Shown: one piece after another, positions 41,402 to 50,179 of the stretch
Layout of the letters: every line of letters begins with the position of its first letter
Position numbering within the stretch: position 1 is the first letter of the stretch
From: an uncultured bacterium
GTDB taxonomy: Bacteria > Cyanobacteriota > Vampirovibrionia > Gastranaerophilales > Gastranaerophilaceae
Reading direction: 5' to 3'
DNA length: 64,000 nucleotides
NCBI GenBank assembly: GCA_900553895.1
Contig: USFB01000008.1
Span: 1 to 64,000 of the forward strand
Translations under genes and position numbers: made by a program
The notes under the pieces: model-generated
The model's input: only the letters and a program-made list of their open reading frames with translations
What the model was told of the DNA's origin: nothing
Databases searched by the model: none

Positions 41402-41863
41402 ATGGCTATAATTGAAGGTCTGTTGACCGTAAATAACGAAAAATTCTGCATTGTAGTTTCAAGATTTAATGAATTCATTTGTTCTAAGCTTTTGTCAGGT
41501 GCGATTGATGAATTAAAGCGCCACGGAGTTAATGAAAACAATATAGATGTCGTTTGGTGTCCCGGTGCTTTTGAAATACCTTTGGTTGCAAAAAAATGCG
41601 CTAAAACATCAAAATATAGTGCTATTATTGCATTAGGCGCAGTTATTAAAGGTTCAACATCTCATTACGATTATGTTTGTGCTGAAGTTTCAAAAGGTGT
41701 TGCATCAGTTGGTTTAGAAACAGAAATTCCTGTTATATTCGGAGTTCTGACTACCGATAACATTGAACAAGCAATTGAAAGAGCTGGTACAAAAGCCGGT
41801 AACAAAGGTTCTGATGCAGCCAAGTCTGCAATTGAAATGGTTAGTTTGTTGGGGCGTATATAA
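41402..41863 (+). CDS. ribH: 6,7-dimethyl-8-ribityllumazine synthase
   Basis: Penultimate step of riboflavin synthesis. 153 residues with the [51 protein letters not shown] and [20 protein letters not shown] signatures; the catalytic His is in STSHYDY. GGAG precedes the ATG and TATAAT lies about 30 bases upstream. It stands alone: no ribD, ribE or ribA is adjacent, and no FMN riboswitch is visible in the leader. Confidence 0.95.
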   Translation: MAIIEGLLTVNNEKFCIVVSRFNEFICSKLLSGAIDELKRHGVNENNIDVVWCPGAFEIPLVAKKCAKTSKYSAIIALGAVIKGSTSHYDYVCAEVSKGVASVGLETEIPVIFGVLTTDNIEQAIERAGTKAGNKGSDAAKSAIEMVSLLGRI

Positions 41864-41876
41864 AATTCATTAGTTG

Positions 41877-41911
41877 ACCCCTCACCCCAACCCTCTCCCC
41901 AAGGAGAGGGA
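41877..41911. repeat. CCCTCACCCCAACCCTCTCC/GGAGAGGG repeat
   Basis: CCCTCACCCC followed by the palindrome CCCTCTCCCC-AA-GGAGAGGG. It is the reverse orientation of the copy at 29130-29161, in the 77 bases between ribH and murQ. Confidence 0.65.
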
Positions 41912-41940
41912 GAATGTAGAATAAGAAAGGTGTGTGATTT

Positions 41941-42834
41941 ATGAGCGAAATTATTACTGAGTACAGAAACGAAAACACTAAAAACATTGATTTGCTTTCT
42001 ACAATTGATATTGTCAGAAAAATTAACGAAGAAGATAAGCTTGTAGCTCTTGCAATAGAAGATGAAGCTCATAATATCGCACAAGCTATCGATATGATTG
42101 CAAAGCAATTCTTAGTTGGTGGCAGGCTTTATTACTACGGCGCAGGAACTTCCGGCAGAATAGGCATTTTAGACGCATCAGAATGTCCACCGACATTTGG
42201 TGTGCCATCAGATATGGTAACAGGAATAATAGCAGGCGGTGACACAGCAATAAGAACAGCAGTAGAAGGCGCAGAAGATAATTTTGAATTGGGTGAAAAA
42301 GACGCACAAATTCTTACAGATAAAGATGTTTGTGTAGCGATTTCAGCCAGCGGAAATCCTAAATACTTGTTGGGCGTTCTTGCTCAAGCAGAAAAAAACG
42401 GTTGTAAAACAATTGCTCTAACATGTAATCACAATGCCTTAATCTTAGAAGAGGCTCGTTTGGGTATTTGCGTTGAAGTTGGTCCAGAAGTTATTGCAGG
42501 GTCAAGCAGAATGAAAGCAGGAACTGTTCAAAAAATGGTGCTTAATATGCTTTCAACAGGTGCTATGATTAAGATTGGCAAGACTTATGAAAACTTTATG
42601 ATTGATTTGATGCCAACAAATGAAAAACTGAAAGACAGGGCTATAAGAATTGTGGCAGAAATTGCTGATACGAACGCATCGACAGCTCTTACAACATTAC
42701 TTGAATGTAATTGGCAAGTTAAAGTTGCAATTATGATGATAAAATGCAAATTGACTCAAGAAGAAGCAAAAGAAGCTTTGAGAAAAAATTGCGGAGTTTT
42801 AAGACGAGCATTGAACAGTTTTTCTAAATTCTAA
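41941..42834 (+). CDS. murQ: N-acetylmuramic acid 6-phosphate etherase
   Basis: Cleaves the lactyl ether of MurNAc-6-P to give GlcNAc-6-P, recycling peptidoglycan. The 297-residue SIS-domain enzyme has YYGAGTSGRIGILDASECPP, GGDTAIRTAVEGAED, AISASGNPKYLLGVL and EVIAGSSRMKAGTVQKMVLN. It acts downstream of AnmK, which is encoded at 60102-61211. It shares a transcript direction with ribH but a repeat lies between them. AAAGGTGTG precedes the ATG. Confidence 0.95.
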   Translation: MSEIITEYRNENTKNIDLLSTIDIVRKINEEDKLVALAIEDEAHNIAQAIDMIAKQFLVGGRLYYYGAGTSGRIGILDASECPPTFGVPSDMVTGIIAGGDTAIRTAVEGAEDNFELGEKDAQILTDKDVCVAISASGNPKYLLGVLAQAEKNGCKTIALTCNHNALILEEARLGICVEVGPEVIAGSSRMKAGTVQKMVLNMLSTGAMIKIGKTYENFMIDLMPTNEKLKDRAIRIVAEIADTNASTALTTLLECNWQVKVAIMMIKCKLTQEEAKEALRKNCGVLRRALNSFSKF

Positions 42835-42840
42835 AATTTA

Positions 42841-42871
42841 AAAAAGCGAAGCCTTAAGGCTTCGCTTTTTT
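42841..42871. terminator. Bidirectional terminator murQ / amidase
   Basis: Self-complementary AAAAAGCGAAGCC-TTAA-GGCTTCGCTTTTTT between convergent genes. Confidence 0.88.
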
Positions 42872-42875
42872 GTTA

Positions 42876-45467
42876 CTAATTAAAATATTCAATTACAGAT
42901 TGCGTCATAAGTTCTGCGTAATTTTTCATTGTTGCAGGATTTTTCATTCTATTTCTGCCTTTTGCTGATGACATAAATGCAACTTCCCAAATTACTCCGG
43001 GGATACCTTGTTTGTTCATTGGTGCTTCAAGAACATTTGTTCTTTCATCATTCAAAGAAACTTGCGCATAGTCTTGTTGTTTAGTAGTAGGATCTATGAA
43101 AGCCTCTTTAGCACTAATTTTTTCATGTTTAGGAATCCAATAGTCAAATTTCTTTTCCATAATTGTTGCTAATCTTAAGCTTTTCTTTTGCATAGCTTCT
43201 GAAATATTTTGTTTTCTGTAATAGATTTGTGTTCTGTCTTTTGCTGCATCGCAACCAGAATTTACGTGAACTGAGATAAACATATCGGCTTTATTTGTAC
43301 GTGCATTTGCAACTTCTTCTTTAATTAGTCTTTTTTTGCCTTGCAAAAAGATTACTTTTGCACCTTGTGCACATAATTGGTCTTTTAATTTCATTGCATT
43401 GTCGTAATTTAAAAGCCATTCACTGTCTGTTCCATCTTGACCAACAACTCCTGTATCTGTACCGGCTTGAGAATAGCCATGACCGGCATTTACGATGATA
43501 GTTTTACCTGAAAGTTTGCCACTCTTTGTAGGGTTAAAAACTTTTCTTGTTGCTTGAACCTTACCATTTACAATAACTTTCTTTTGTAAAAGTGGTCTGT
43601 TTTTTAAGCTTTTTTCTAAGCTCATATTAATCGTTTCAGTTGTTGTCTTTGTCTTTTTATCAATGGAAATTGTTTTTTGATTTGCATTAACTCCAAAATC
43701 AGCATTGTTGTAAACAATTACAAGTTTTTGACCTTTTGTAATTTTGTAACTTGACAGGTTGTTAATTCTCTTTAAATCTTCAACATTAACGCTAACTTTT
43801 TGTGCGATTTCTTCTAAGTTTCCATTTTTCTTCGCTTCGTATACAAAACCAGGTAATTCAAGTGTTTCATCAGCTTTAATTTGACTTGCATCATCAATAT
43901 TATTCATATCTTTTAACATATCGATGCTTAAACCGAATTTTTTGGAAATTTGATATAAAGTATCGCCTTTTTTAACTTTGTAACCTAATTTCTGAATATT
44001 GATGTGTTGATCAATATTGATTTTATCTTCGTTTTCAATATTATTATCATTTTTCAAGATATCAATACTTGTGTTGTATGTTTTTGACAAGTTCCAAAGG
44101 TTGTCACCTTTTTTGATTGTGTAATCATAACTGAATACATCAACATCACCAATTTTTGAATACTTACCATGTTTCAATACTTTTTGGAATGGTGTTAAGC
44201 ATGACTCATCTTCAACTTCTTCTTTTTTTCCACCAAAAACTTTGTTCCATAGGCTTTTTATGCCATTACCAACTGATTTGAAGAAGTTTTTTACATTTAC
44301 CCAAAAACCGACTCTTTCTTCTTCTTTTTTTGTTTCAACTTTAGCAATATTGGTTTTCTTAGGTGCAATTTTTACTTCATTTTTCTTAATATTACCAACT
44401 CCTTTTACAAGAGGAATCTTTAATTCTTGTCCGACTTCAACAGAATCAGGTTCGTTGTTTAAGTTTTTTAGTTTGTTATAAAAATCTTTGAATTCAATTT
44501 CGTTGTTGTCTAATTCTTTATAAAGTGATTGAGCAATTGAGAATAAGCCTTTGCCTTTGAATTTTTCATCAACTTTAATTTTATATGCTTCTGCGCTAAC
44601 TGCAGGTTTGGATATAGAACCTTTTGTATATTGTTCATACATTTTTTCTAAAGCTACAGTTGATTGTCCTTTTTTAGCATAACAAGCTTTGGCTCTATTA
44701 TATATATTTGCAATTTCTTGACGAGATTCTTCAAGTTCTTTGCCTTTTAAATCCTTTGTTGCTAGAATCATTCTGTTTAAGCTTCTTAAATACAACCCAG
44801 GTTCTTCGACCTTTTCAGCACCTGATTTACCTGAGTATAAATAAACAGTATTTCTTACAACGCCTGAATAATCTTTTCCTTTGATGGCTTGCATCAAAGT
44901 TGCATTTTGTGAAATCTTAGGCAAACCCTTGTTGTAACAAAGATCAATCAATGCTTCTTTTATTGAATTTGGTAAAGCTTCATAAGTTCCTTCACCAATT
45001 CTTTTATTCAATACATTTTTCACTTCTTTTGATGCTTGTTCGAGTTTTTTACACATGTCGTCGTAAGCTTGTTTTTGGCTTACGTTTTTTTTGCCTAAAA
45101 CACCGAAGCCATGTGTCCAAGAACCGAATTTGTCTTGATATGGAGTTGTGAAAGCTTCATAATAATAGTTCTTATCACCTTCAAAATACTTCAACATGTC
45201 AATCAAATGTGACTGCGCTTTTTTGATGGCGATGTTATCGTTTTTCATTGTTGAAGGAGAATAGTTAGAAATACCCATTTTCTTCATTGAATTCATCAAC
45301 AAAGCTTTTGTGTCTTCATCCCAAAGTGTCTTCGTAGAAAAATTGTCTTTTGGAGCTTCCGTTTTGAAATCAAAGGTTGATTTGTATTCAAAATCTTCAA
45401 ACTTAAACATAGGTACTTTAATATCAGAATGTTTTACATCCTGTATGTATTGTGTATTAATTGTCAT
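42876..45467 (-). CDS. Modular lysozyme-LysM-amidase without signal peptide
   Basis: 863 residues with two predicted wall-cutting domains. About 90-250 is a phage-lysozyme (GH24)-like domain: Glu96 in YFEGDKN, then Asp112 and Thr118 in QDKFGSWTHGFG, mirroring the E-D-T triad of T4 lysozyme. LysM domains lie at about 295-355 (divergent), 447-494, 495-541 and 542-587 (TIKKGDNLWNLSKTYNTS; VKKGDTLYQISKKFGLS). The end (about 653-863) is an Amidase_3 domain with His663, Glu683 and His734 as zinc ligands and Glu828 as catalytic base (NAGHG, ISVHVNSG, VIWEVAFM). There is no signal peptide. The promoter is GCAATTTT type. It may cut foreign cell walls if exported, or its own wall. Confidence 0.88.
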   Translation of the reverse strand: MTINTQYIQDVKHSDIKVPMFKFEDFEYKSTFDFKTEAPKDNFSTKTLWDEDTKALLMNSMKKMGISNYSPSTMKNDNIAIKKAQSHLIDMLKYFEGDKNYYYEAFTTPYQDKFGSWTHGFGVLGKKNVSQKQAYDDMCKKLEQASKEVKNVLNKRIGEGTYEALPNSIKEALIDLCYNKGLPKISQNATLMQAIKGKDYSGVVRNTVYLYSGKSGAEKVEEPGLYLRSLNRMILATKDLKGKELEESRQEIANIYNRAKACYAKKGQSTVALEKMYEQYTKGSISKPAVSAEAYKIKVDEKFKGKGLFSIAQSLYKELDNNEIEFKDFYNKLKNLNNEPDSVEVGQELKIPLVKGVGNIKKNEVKIAPKKTNIAKVETKKEEERVGFWVNVKNFFKSVGNGIKSLWNKVFGGKKEEVEDESCLTPFQKVLKHGKYSKIGDVDVFSYDYTIKKGDNLWNLSKTYNTSIDILKNDNNIENEDKINIDQHINIQKLGYKVKKGDTLYQISKKFGLSIDMLKDMNNIDDASQIKADETLELPGFVYEAKKNGNLEEIAQKVSVNVEDLKRINNLSSYKITKGQKLVIVYNNADFGVNANQKTISIDKKTKTTTETINMSLEKSLKNRPLLQKKVIVNGKVQATRKVFNPTKSGKLSGKTIIVNAGHGYSQAGTDTGVVGQDGTDSEWLLNYDNAMKLKDQLCAQGAKVIFLQGKKRLIKEEVANARTNKADMFISVHVNSGCDAAKDRTQIYYRKQNISEAMQKKSLRLATIMEKKFDYWIPKHEKISAKEAFIDPTTKQQDYAQVSLNDERTNVLEAPMNKQGIPGVIWEVAFMSSAKGRNRMKNPATMKNYAELMTQSVIEYFN

Positions 45468-45482
45468 CTCTAAATCCTCTTG

Positions 45483-45515
45483 TATATATAAAGTATTTCT
45501 TTTTTATAAAATTGC
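45483..45515 (-). promoter_or_regulatory. GCAATTTT-type promoter of lysozyme-amidase
   Basis: Minus strand AGAAGCAATTTT, then AAATAC and TTTATATATA at the 21-base class spacing, followed by AGAGGA before the ATG. AAATACTTTAT is shared with the LysM-gene promoter at 2065. Confidence 0.65.
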
Positions 45516-45599
45516 TTCTTTGTTACAAACATTTACAAAAACTTGTAGTATAATATAGCTTGTGGAGTGATAAATTCAATAAGAGGGAATTGGTAAAAT

Positions 45600-46601
45600 A
45601 TGAAATTAACTGTACTTGGACCGGGATGTTGGGGATTAACACTTGCTTGGTTATTAAATGATAATTTTGAAGATATAGTTATTTGGGGTAGAGAAAGCGA
45701 TTTGAACGAAGATTTAATCGTTAATAAGCATTGCTCAAAACCTTTAGAAGTGCAGTTAGATAAGAAAGTTGAATTTACTTCTAATCTAAAAAAAGCAATT
45801 GATGGTGCGGATATTATTCTGTCAGTAGTTGCAACATCAGGTGTAAGAAGCGTTTGCGAACAATTAAAAAAAGCAGGTATAAAACCTGAACAACCGCTTG
45901 TAAATGCGTCTAAAGGTTTAGAATTAAATACTCTTATGAGAATGTCAGAAGTTATAAAAGATGTTTTACCAAACCAAAAAGTAGTTATTTTATCAGGTCC
46001 GACTCTTGCAAAGGAAGTATTGCAAGGCAAACCAACCGCTGCATCTGTAGCATGTGAAGATATGGAAGTTGCAGAGTTTGTTCAAAAAGCTTGCAATGTT
46101 CCAAATCGTTTCAGATTATATACAAATTCGGATGTAATCGGTGTTGAATTAGGCGGAAGCTTGAAGAACGTAATTGCGATTGCTTCAGGGTTTGCTCACT
46201 CAATGGAATTAGGCGATAATTGCATGGGAACTCTTTTAACAAGAGGTATGGCAGAAATTGTAAGACTTTCTGTTAAATTAGGTGCTAACCCTTCTACGTT
46301 GTATGGCTTGTCCGGCATGGGTGATTTAATCGCAACTTGTTCCAGCCCGATGTCAAGAAACTACACAGTAGGTTCTATGATTGGTAAAGGCAAAAAAATT
46401 GACGATATCTTAAGAGAATTAGGTTCTGTTGCAGAAGGTGTTAAGACTTCAAAAGCAGTTTGTGATTTAGCAGAAAAGTTAGGCATTGAAGTTCCTGTGT
46501 CAAACGCTATTTATGAAGCTGTTTACACTGAAATTACTCCGAAAGAAGTTTTATCAAAATTGATGAACAGAAAACTTAAAAAGGAAGAAAGATATGATTA
46601 A
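45600..46601 (+). CDS. gpsA: Glycerol-3-phosphate dehydrogenase, NAD(P)
   Basis: Reduces dihydroxyacetone phosphate to sn-glycerol 3-phosphate for phospholipids. 333 residues: nucleotide loop LGPGCWGLTLAWLL (the usual GAGSWGTALA is altered here, with Pro for Ala and Cys for Ser), VNASKGLE, ILSGPTLAKEVLQGKPTAAS, ELGGSLKNVIAIASGF and GLSGMGDLIATCSSPMSRNY. TATAAT lies about 50 bases upstream with AGAGGGA before the ATG. The next gene overlaps its end by 8 bases. Confidence 0.94.
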   Translation: MKLTVLGPGCWGLTLAWLLNDNFEDIVIWGRESDLNEDLIVNKHCSKPLEVQLDKKVEFTSNLKKAIDGADIILSVVATSGVRSVCEQLKKAGIKPEQPLVNASKGLELNTLMRMSEVIKDVLPNQKVVILSGPTLAKEVLQGKPTAASVACEDMEVAEFVQKACNVPNRFRLYTNSDVIGVELGGSLKNVIAIASGFAHSMELGDNCMGTLLTRGMAEIVRLSVKLGANPSTLYGLSGMGDLIATCSSPMSRNYTVGSMIGKGKKIDDILRELGSVAEGVKTSKAVCDLAEKLGIEVPVSNAIYEAVYTEITPKEVLSKLMNRKLKKEERYD

Positions 46602-47529
46602 ATATGCGGTTAAATACTTAAAAAACACTTTCGTTCCTTTAAATTGTCCTGATAACGTTAATCTTGATGATGGTGCATTGGTTTTAGCGCGTACGGAAAA
46701 AGGAGAAGAGGCTTTAAAAGCATTTTTGGTAAACAAAGAAGTTGCAAAAAAGTTTGAGGATTCAAAAAAAACTCCTGCTCCTTTCGAATTTATTCGTGTT
46801 ATGACGCAAGAAGATATGATGGTGCTTGACGAATTAAAAAAAGAAGAAGTAACTTCTTATTTTAAATGTAAAGATTTAGTCAAAAAACACCACCTTAATA
46901 TGAATCTTGTTCAATGCAGGATTACGTTTGACAGAAGAAAAATTTCTTTTTATTATACAGCTCCCGAAAGAGTTGATTTCAGAGAACTTTTAAAAGACTT
47001 AACACAAGTGTTTAAACGTATGAGAATTGACTTAAGACACATTGGCGTAAGAGATGAGTCTTCAATCATGGATGGAACAGGAATTTGCGGTAAACCGTTT
47101 TGCTGTTCTTCTTATTTAAGAAAATTTGAATCTATAAATGTTAAATTGGCAAAAGATCAAGGTATGCCGATAGCACCTTCTAAAATTTCGGGCACATGCG
47201 GAAGATTGTTGTGTTGTCTTACTTATGAGTATTCAAATTATATTGAAGCTGCAAAGGGAATGCCTCCTGTCGGTTCAACAGTTATGACACCAAGCGGATT
47301 GGGTAAAGTTTGTTTTATACAATTTCTTAACAATATGGTTGCAGTAAAATTTGAGGATGGTAAAATAAAAGAGTACAATAAAGCTGATATCGAAATGGTA
47401 GATGCTGATGTTAATGTAGATATTGAAGTATCAACCATCACAACTTCTTACTCAGCCGATGAAAAGGTTGATGCAAGACAATTAAGACAGTTGGAAGACG
47501 ATAGAAACAGCTCAACAGGAAATGTGTAA
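46594..47529 (+). CDS. ricT: PSP1-domain protein, RicT/YaaT family
   Basis: 311 residues. The PSP1 domain has Cys-containing motifs GTGICGKPFCCSSYL and ISGTCGRLLCCLTYEY. In Bacillus, RicT (YaaT) joins RicA and RicF in an Fe-S complex that promotes RNase Y-dependent mRNA processing; the Cys residues match that role. The N-terminal 100 residues are family-typical in length. AAGGAAGAAAG precedes the ATG, which overlaps gpsA. Confidence 0.88.
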   Translation: MIKYAVKYLKNTFVPLNCPDNVNLDDGALVLARTEKGEEALKAFLVNKEVAKKFEDSKKTPAPFEFIRVMTQEDMMVLDELKKEEVTSYFKCKDLVKKHHLNMNLVQCRITFDRRKISFYYTAPERVDFRELLKDLTQVFKRMRIDLRHIGVRDESSIMDGTGICGKPFCCSSYLRKFESINVKLAKDQGMPIAPSKISGTCGRLLCCLTYEYSNYIEAAKGMPPVGSTVMTPSGLGKVCFIQFLNNMVAVKFEDGKIKEYNKADIEMVDADVNVDIEVSTITTSYSADEKVDARQLRQLEDDRNSSTGNV

Positions 47530-47540
47530 AGGCGAAAATT

Positions 47541-48065
47541 ATGAACATCCAACCAATCAATCAACAAACCAACAATATTGGTTTTAAGAGACTAATCGTA
47601 AAAAAAGGTAGTTTCGATACATTAAAAAAATCGCAATATTTTCCGGATGAATCTTATCCGAATTATCATGAAAATTTGAAAAACTTTTATAAAAAGTTGA
47701 TGAAATTAAGAAAAAAAATGGAAAAAAATGAAGTGTATAATGTAGTAATCCGTCCTAACAGTAAAGAATTAGAAGGCGGAATCTACATAGAAAACAGTGA
47801 AGGTCGCCAGCAGACAGGATTCTTTAAGTCTTTTGATAAACTTCTGAAAGTCGAAGCAAAGGAACCTGTAAAATTATTAACAAAAGAACAAGAACCAAAT
47901 TTTTTTGATAGATTTTTCAGAAATTGGAAACGTAAGAGATACAATAAGCAAGTAGAACGTAAACAAGTAAATATGCCTGATTTTTTAAATCTAGTAATTA
48001 AACATATTGAAGAAATGACGAATAATGCAGATTATTTGGCAGAATTACATAATCTTAAAAAGTAA
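47541..48065 (+). CDS. FG-type protein, basic, unknown
   Basis: 174 residues. The N-terminus MNIQPINQQTNNIGFKRL is a variant of the recurring motif, with GF instead of FG. The rest is Lys-rich and helical (NLKNFYKKLMKLRKKMEKNE) with a central beta-like portion (YNVVIRPNSKELEGGIYI) and a basic patch (RNWKRKRYNKQVERKQ). No signal peptide or membrane helix. It starts 12 bases after ricT and is likely co-transcribed, although the ribosome binding site is weak (AAAGGCG). Confidence 0.62.
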   Translation: MNIQPINQQTNNIGFKRLIVKKGSFDTLKKSQYFPDESYPNYHENLKNFYKKLMKLRKKMEKNEVYNVVIRPNSKELEGGIYIENSEGRQQTGFFKSFDKLLKVEAKEPVKLLTKEQEPNFFDRFFRNWKRKRYNKQVERKQVNMPDFLNLVIKHIEEMTNNADYLAELHNLKK

Positions 48066-48080
48066 TAGAAGGAGCTTTTT

Positions 48081-48803
48081 ATGCTTGAAAAAATTGAAAA
48101 ACTGCAAATTGCAACTTTAGGGCTGTTAGTTGCTTTGTCTTTGATAATTTCAACAAGAATTGTTACAAAAAATCTTAATAACAATGTGATTTCTGTAACA
48201 GGTTCTGCTTATGAAATCGTAAAATCTGATTCCGGCACCTTAAATTTTGATATAAATGTTAAGAGTCAAAATAAACAAGAGGCATATAAAATAGCACAAA
48301 ATCAAATTGAAATTGTAAAAAAATATCTGGCAGAAAAACAAATCAAAAATATTGAATTGAAAACCGTAAACGGATATTATTCTTATAAAAGAAATCCTAA
48401 AACTGGCGAATATACAGATATTCCTGATGTTTATAATCTGACTCAACCTGTAACCATCAGTTCTGATAATGTGGAATTGATTAAAGAAATCTCAAACAAT
48501 ATTACGGGGTTGATTGATAAAGGCGTTGATATTAACGCTTATGCGCCATCTTACGATTATTCTAAATTACCTGAATTAAAAGTGACTTTGCTTGAAAAAG
48601 CCTCAAAAGATGCTAAAGCAAGAGCAGGTTCTATGCTAAAACCAACACATAATTCTGTTGGTAAGATACAGTCGGTTAGAATGGGCGTATACCAAATTAC
48701 TCCTGTTGATTCTACAAATGTTTCGGATATGGGTATAAATGACACTTCTTCAATTGATAAAAAAGTTACTGCTGTTGCGAATGTGTCTTTTAGAATCAAA
48801 TAA
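48081..48803 (+). CDS. SIMPL-domain (DUF541) membrane-anchored protein
   Basis: 240 residues: one N-terminal membrane helix (LQIATLGLLVALSLIISTRI) and a SIMPL domain facing the periplasm (ISVTGSAYEIVKSDSGTLNF, QNKQEAYKIAQNQIEIVKKY, DAKARAGSMLKPTHNSVGKI, VTAVANVSFRIK). Family members form oligomeric periplasmic assemblies of unclear function. AGAAGGAG precedes the ATG. Last gene of the gpsA-ricT run; a terminator follows. Confidence 0.85.
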   Translation: MLEKIEKLQIATLGLLVALSLIISTRIVTKNLNNNVISVTGSAYEIVKSDSGTLNFDINVKSQNKQEAYKIAQNQIEIVKKYLAEKQIKNIELKTVNGYYSYKRNPKTGEYTDIPDVYNLTQPVTISSDNVELIKEISNNITGLIDKGVDINAYAPSYDYSKLPELKVTLLEKASKDAKARAGSMLKPTHNSVGKIQSVRMGVYQITPVDSTNVSDMGINDTSSIDKKVTAVANVSFRIK

Positions 48804-48830
48804 GCGTTTTTCAAAATATTGCGAAGTTAA

Positions 48831-48858
48831 GGTTGGGCCTTCAGCCCAACCTACTTTT
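48831..48858 (+). terminator. GGTTGGGC-type terminator
   Basis: GGTTGGGC-CTTCA-GCCCAACC then TACTTTTTGG. The same sequence in reverse acts at 54859-54893, so this is a terminator built from a dispersed repeat. Confidence 0.75.
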
Positions 48859-48963
48859 TGGTTACAAATTTTAATTTATGTAAAATTTTGTTTAAATCTA
48901 ATGACAAGCCTATTTGCTTAATATATGATTGTATTTGTAAAGAGGGAAAAGGAGTTTGGGCTC

Positions 48964-49440
48964 GTGATTAATAAGAAGATTGAAACGGTTAATCCAATAC
49001 AGAGTACATTTTCAAGAGATGATGATGCATTTACTGCACTTTCAACATCTGCACTTTTGGCGAAAAGTTCTGTTCCATATTCTCACAGAAGAATTGCTGA
49101 TAATTATGTAATCATAAAGAAAATTTACCGTTTTCAAGCTGTTCAGAGCAGAATTACAAATTCTGAGTTGCAACTTCTTAAGAAATACGATTTCAATACT
49201 TTGGAATTCTCTACTATTAAACAAATTAATGAAGAACTTTCTTATTTGAAAAAATGGTCAACATCAGGTAATGAACTTTTAAGAAAAGATGCAGACGATT
49301 TATTACAAATAAGATGTAAAGAACTTAAGTACATAATCGCAAGCAGATATGCTACGGTTACAAACGAAATATACAATGGCTATAAGGCTTTAGAGAAGTA
49401 TTTTGAAGAAATTTCTAAATTCTACTCACCTGTTTGTTAA
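48964..49440 (+). CDS. Helical protein of unknown function, GTG start
   Basis: 158 residues from a GTG chosen because AAAGGAG lies 9 bases upstream; the ATG at 48925 is in frame but lacks such a site. N-terminus MINKKIETVNPIQSTFSRD loosely resembles the Asn/Ile-rich starts of the FG proteins. The remainder is helical and Lys/Leu-rich (TNSELQLLKKYDFNTLEFST; KYIIASRYATVTNEIYNGY). No membrane helix or signal peptide. Same direction as the FG protein at 49505. Confidence 0.6.
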   Translation: MINKKIETVNPIQSTFSRDDDAFTALSTSALLAKSSVPYSHRRIADNYVIIKKIYRFQAVQSRITNSELQLLKKYDFNTLEFSTIKQINEELSYLKKWSTSGNELLRKDADDLLQIRCKELKYIIASRYATVTNEIYNGYKALEKYFEEISKFYSPVC

Positions 49441-49504
49441 GATATTTTAAGATATAGGCAATTTTTATTTTGTTCATGTTTTACAATATCTAGAAGGTAG
49501 TAAT

Positions 49505-50179
49505 ATGAACATTAGTCCTGTAAATTACAATACTCAAAGTTTTAAACATTTTGGTGAAACAGAGCAAAAAAATCCGTATTCTAAAAAACAAAGAGCGGTT
49601 GTTGCAGGCATGTCTGCATTGGGTACTGCTGTAAGTTGTGCAATTTTGGCAAAAAAAGCGGGATATTCTCTAAAGCCTTCTAAAATGTTTAAAAATATCA
49701 AAAACTCTTATTTGGCAAAAGTTCATTATCACGATGAACAGGTTATTCCGATTGGTGTTGGGTCTGTTTTGGGTGGTTTAGCCGGTGGTTATATGATAGA
49801 TAAAGACCCGAAAGCAAGAAAAGAAAAACGCCGTGAAGCCTTGATGCAGATTGGCAATATTTCTATTCCGATATTGACCGTTGATTTCTTATCAGAAAAA
49901 TTAGCAAAATATGGTAAAGCTGCACAAAGCGCAGGCGCGGTTGCAGGTATTTTTGCAGGTGTGTATTTAGCAAATATCATAATGAATCGTGTAAACAATT
50001 TCATCTTCCGTCAAAAAGAAGGACGTGATATGAAAATAACAGATTTCTCTGCTCACTTGGATGATGCAGTTGTAGCTGCAAACTACGTATCAACTCACCC
50101 AGTCGTGCATGCTATTGGAAGAATAATTCCTATAGCCCTTATGATTCCGGGGAATGAAGTCGGAAATAAAAAATCTTAG
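49505..50179 (+). CDS. FG-motif membrane protein
   Basis: 224 residues. N-terminus MNISPVNYNTQSFKHFGETE is a clear example of the recurring motif. Three to four hydrophobic helices follow: VVAGMSALGTAVSCAILA, IPIGVGSVLGGLAGGYMI, AGAVAGIFAGVYLANIIM and HAIGRIIPIALMIPG, with basic segments between. AGAAGG precedes the ATG. Upstream, GGCAATTTTT and TTACAATATC occur at the class spacing (49458-49490). Function unknown; the motif on an integral membrane protein argues that it is not only a signal for soluble export. Confidence 0.7.
   Translation: MNISPVNYNTQSFKHFGETEQKNPYSKKQRAVVAGMSALGTAVSCAILAKKAGYSLKPSKMFKNIKNSYLAKVHYHDEQVIPIGVGSVLGGLAGGYMIDKDPKARKEKRREALMQIGNISIPILTVDFLSEKLAKYGKAAQSAGAVAGIFAGVYLANIIMNRVNNFIFRQKEGRDMKITDFSAHLDDAVVAANYVSTHPVVHAIGRIIPIALMIPGNEVGNKKS

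Noticed and set aside
41671..42108. 145-codon open frame antisense across ribH and murQ
   Set aside because: Spans the ends of two real genes and a dispersed repeat; no ribosome binding site.
45533..46030. 165-codon open frame antisense to gpsA
   Set aside because: It fully overlaps the well-conserved gpsA N-terminus on the other strand; composition reflects antisense and no family is visible.
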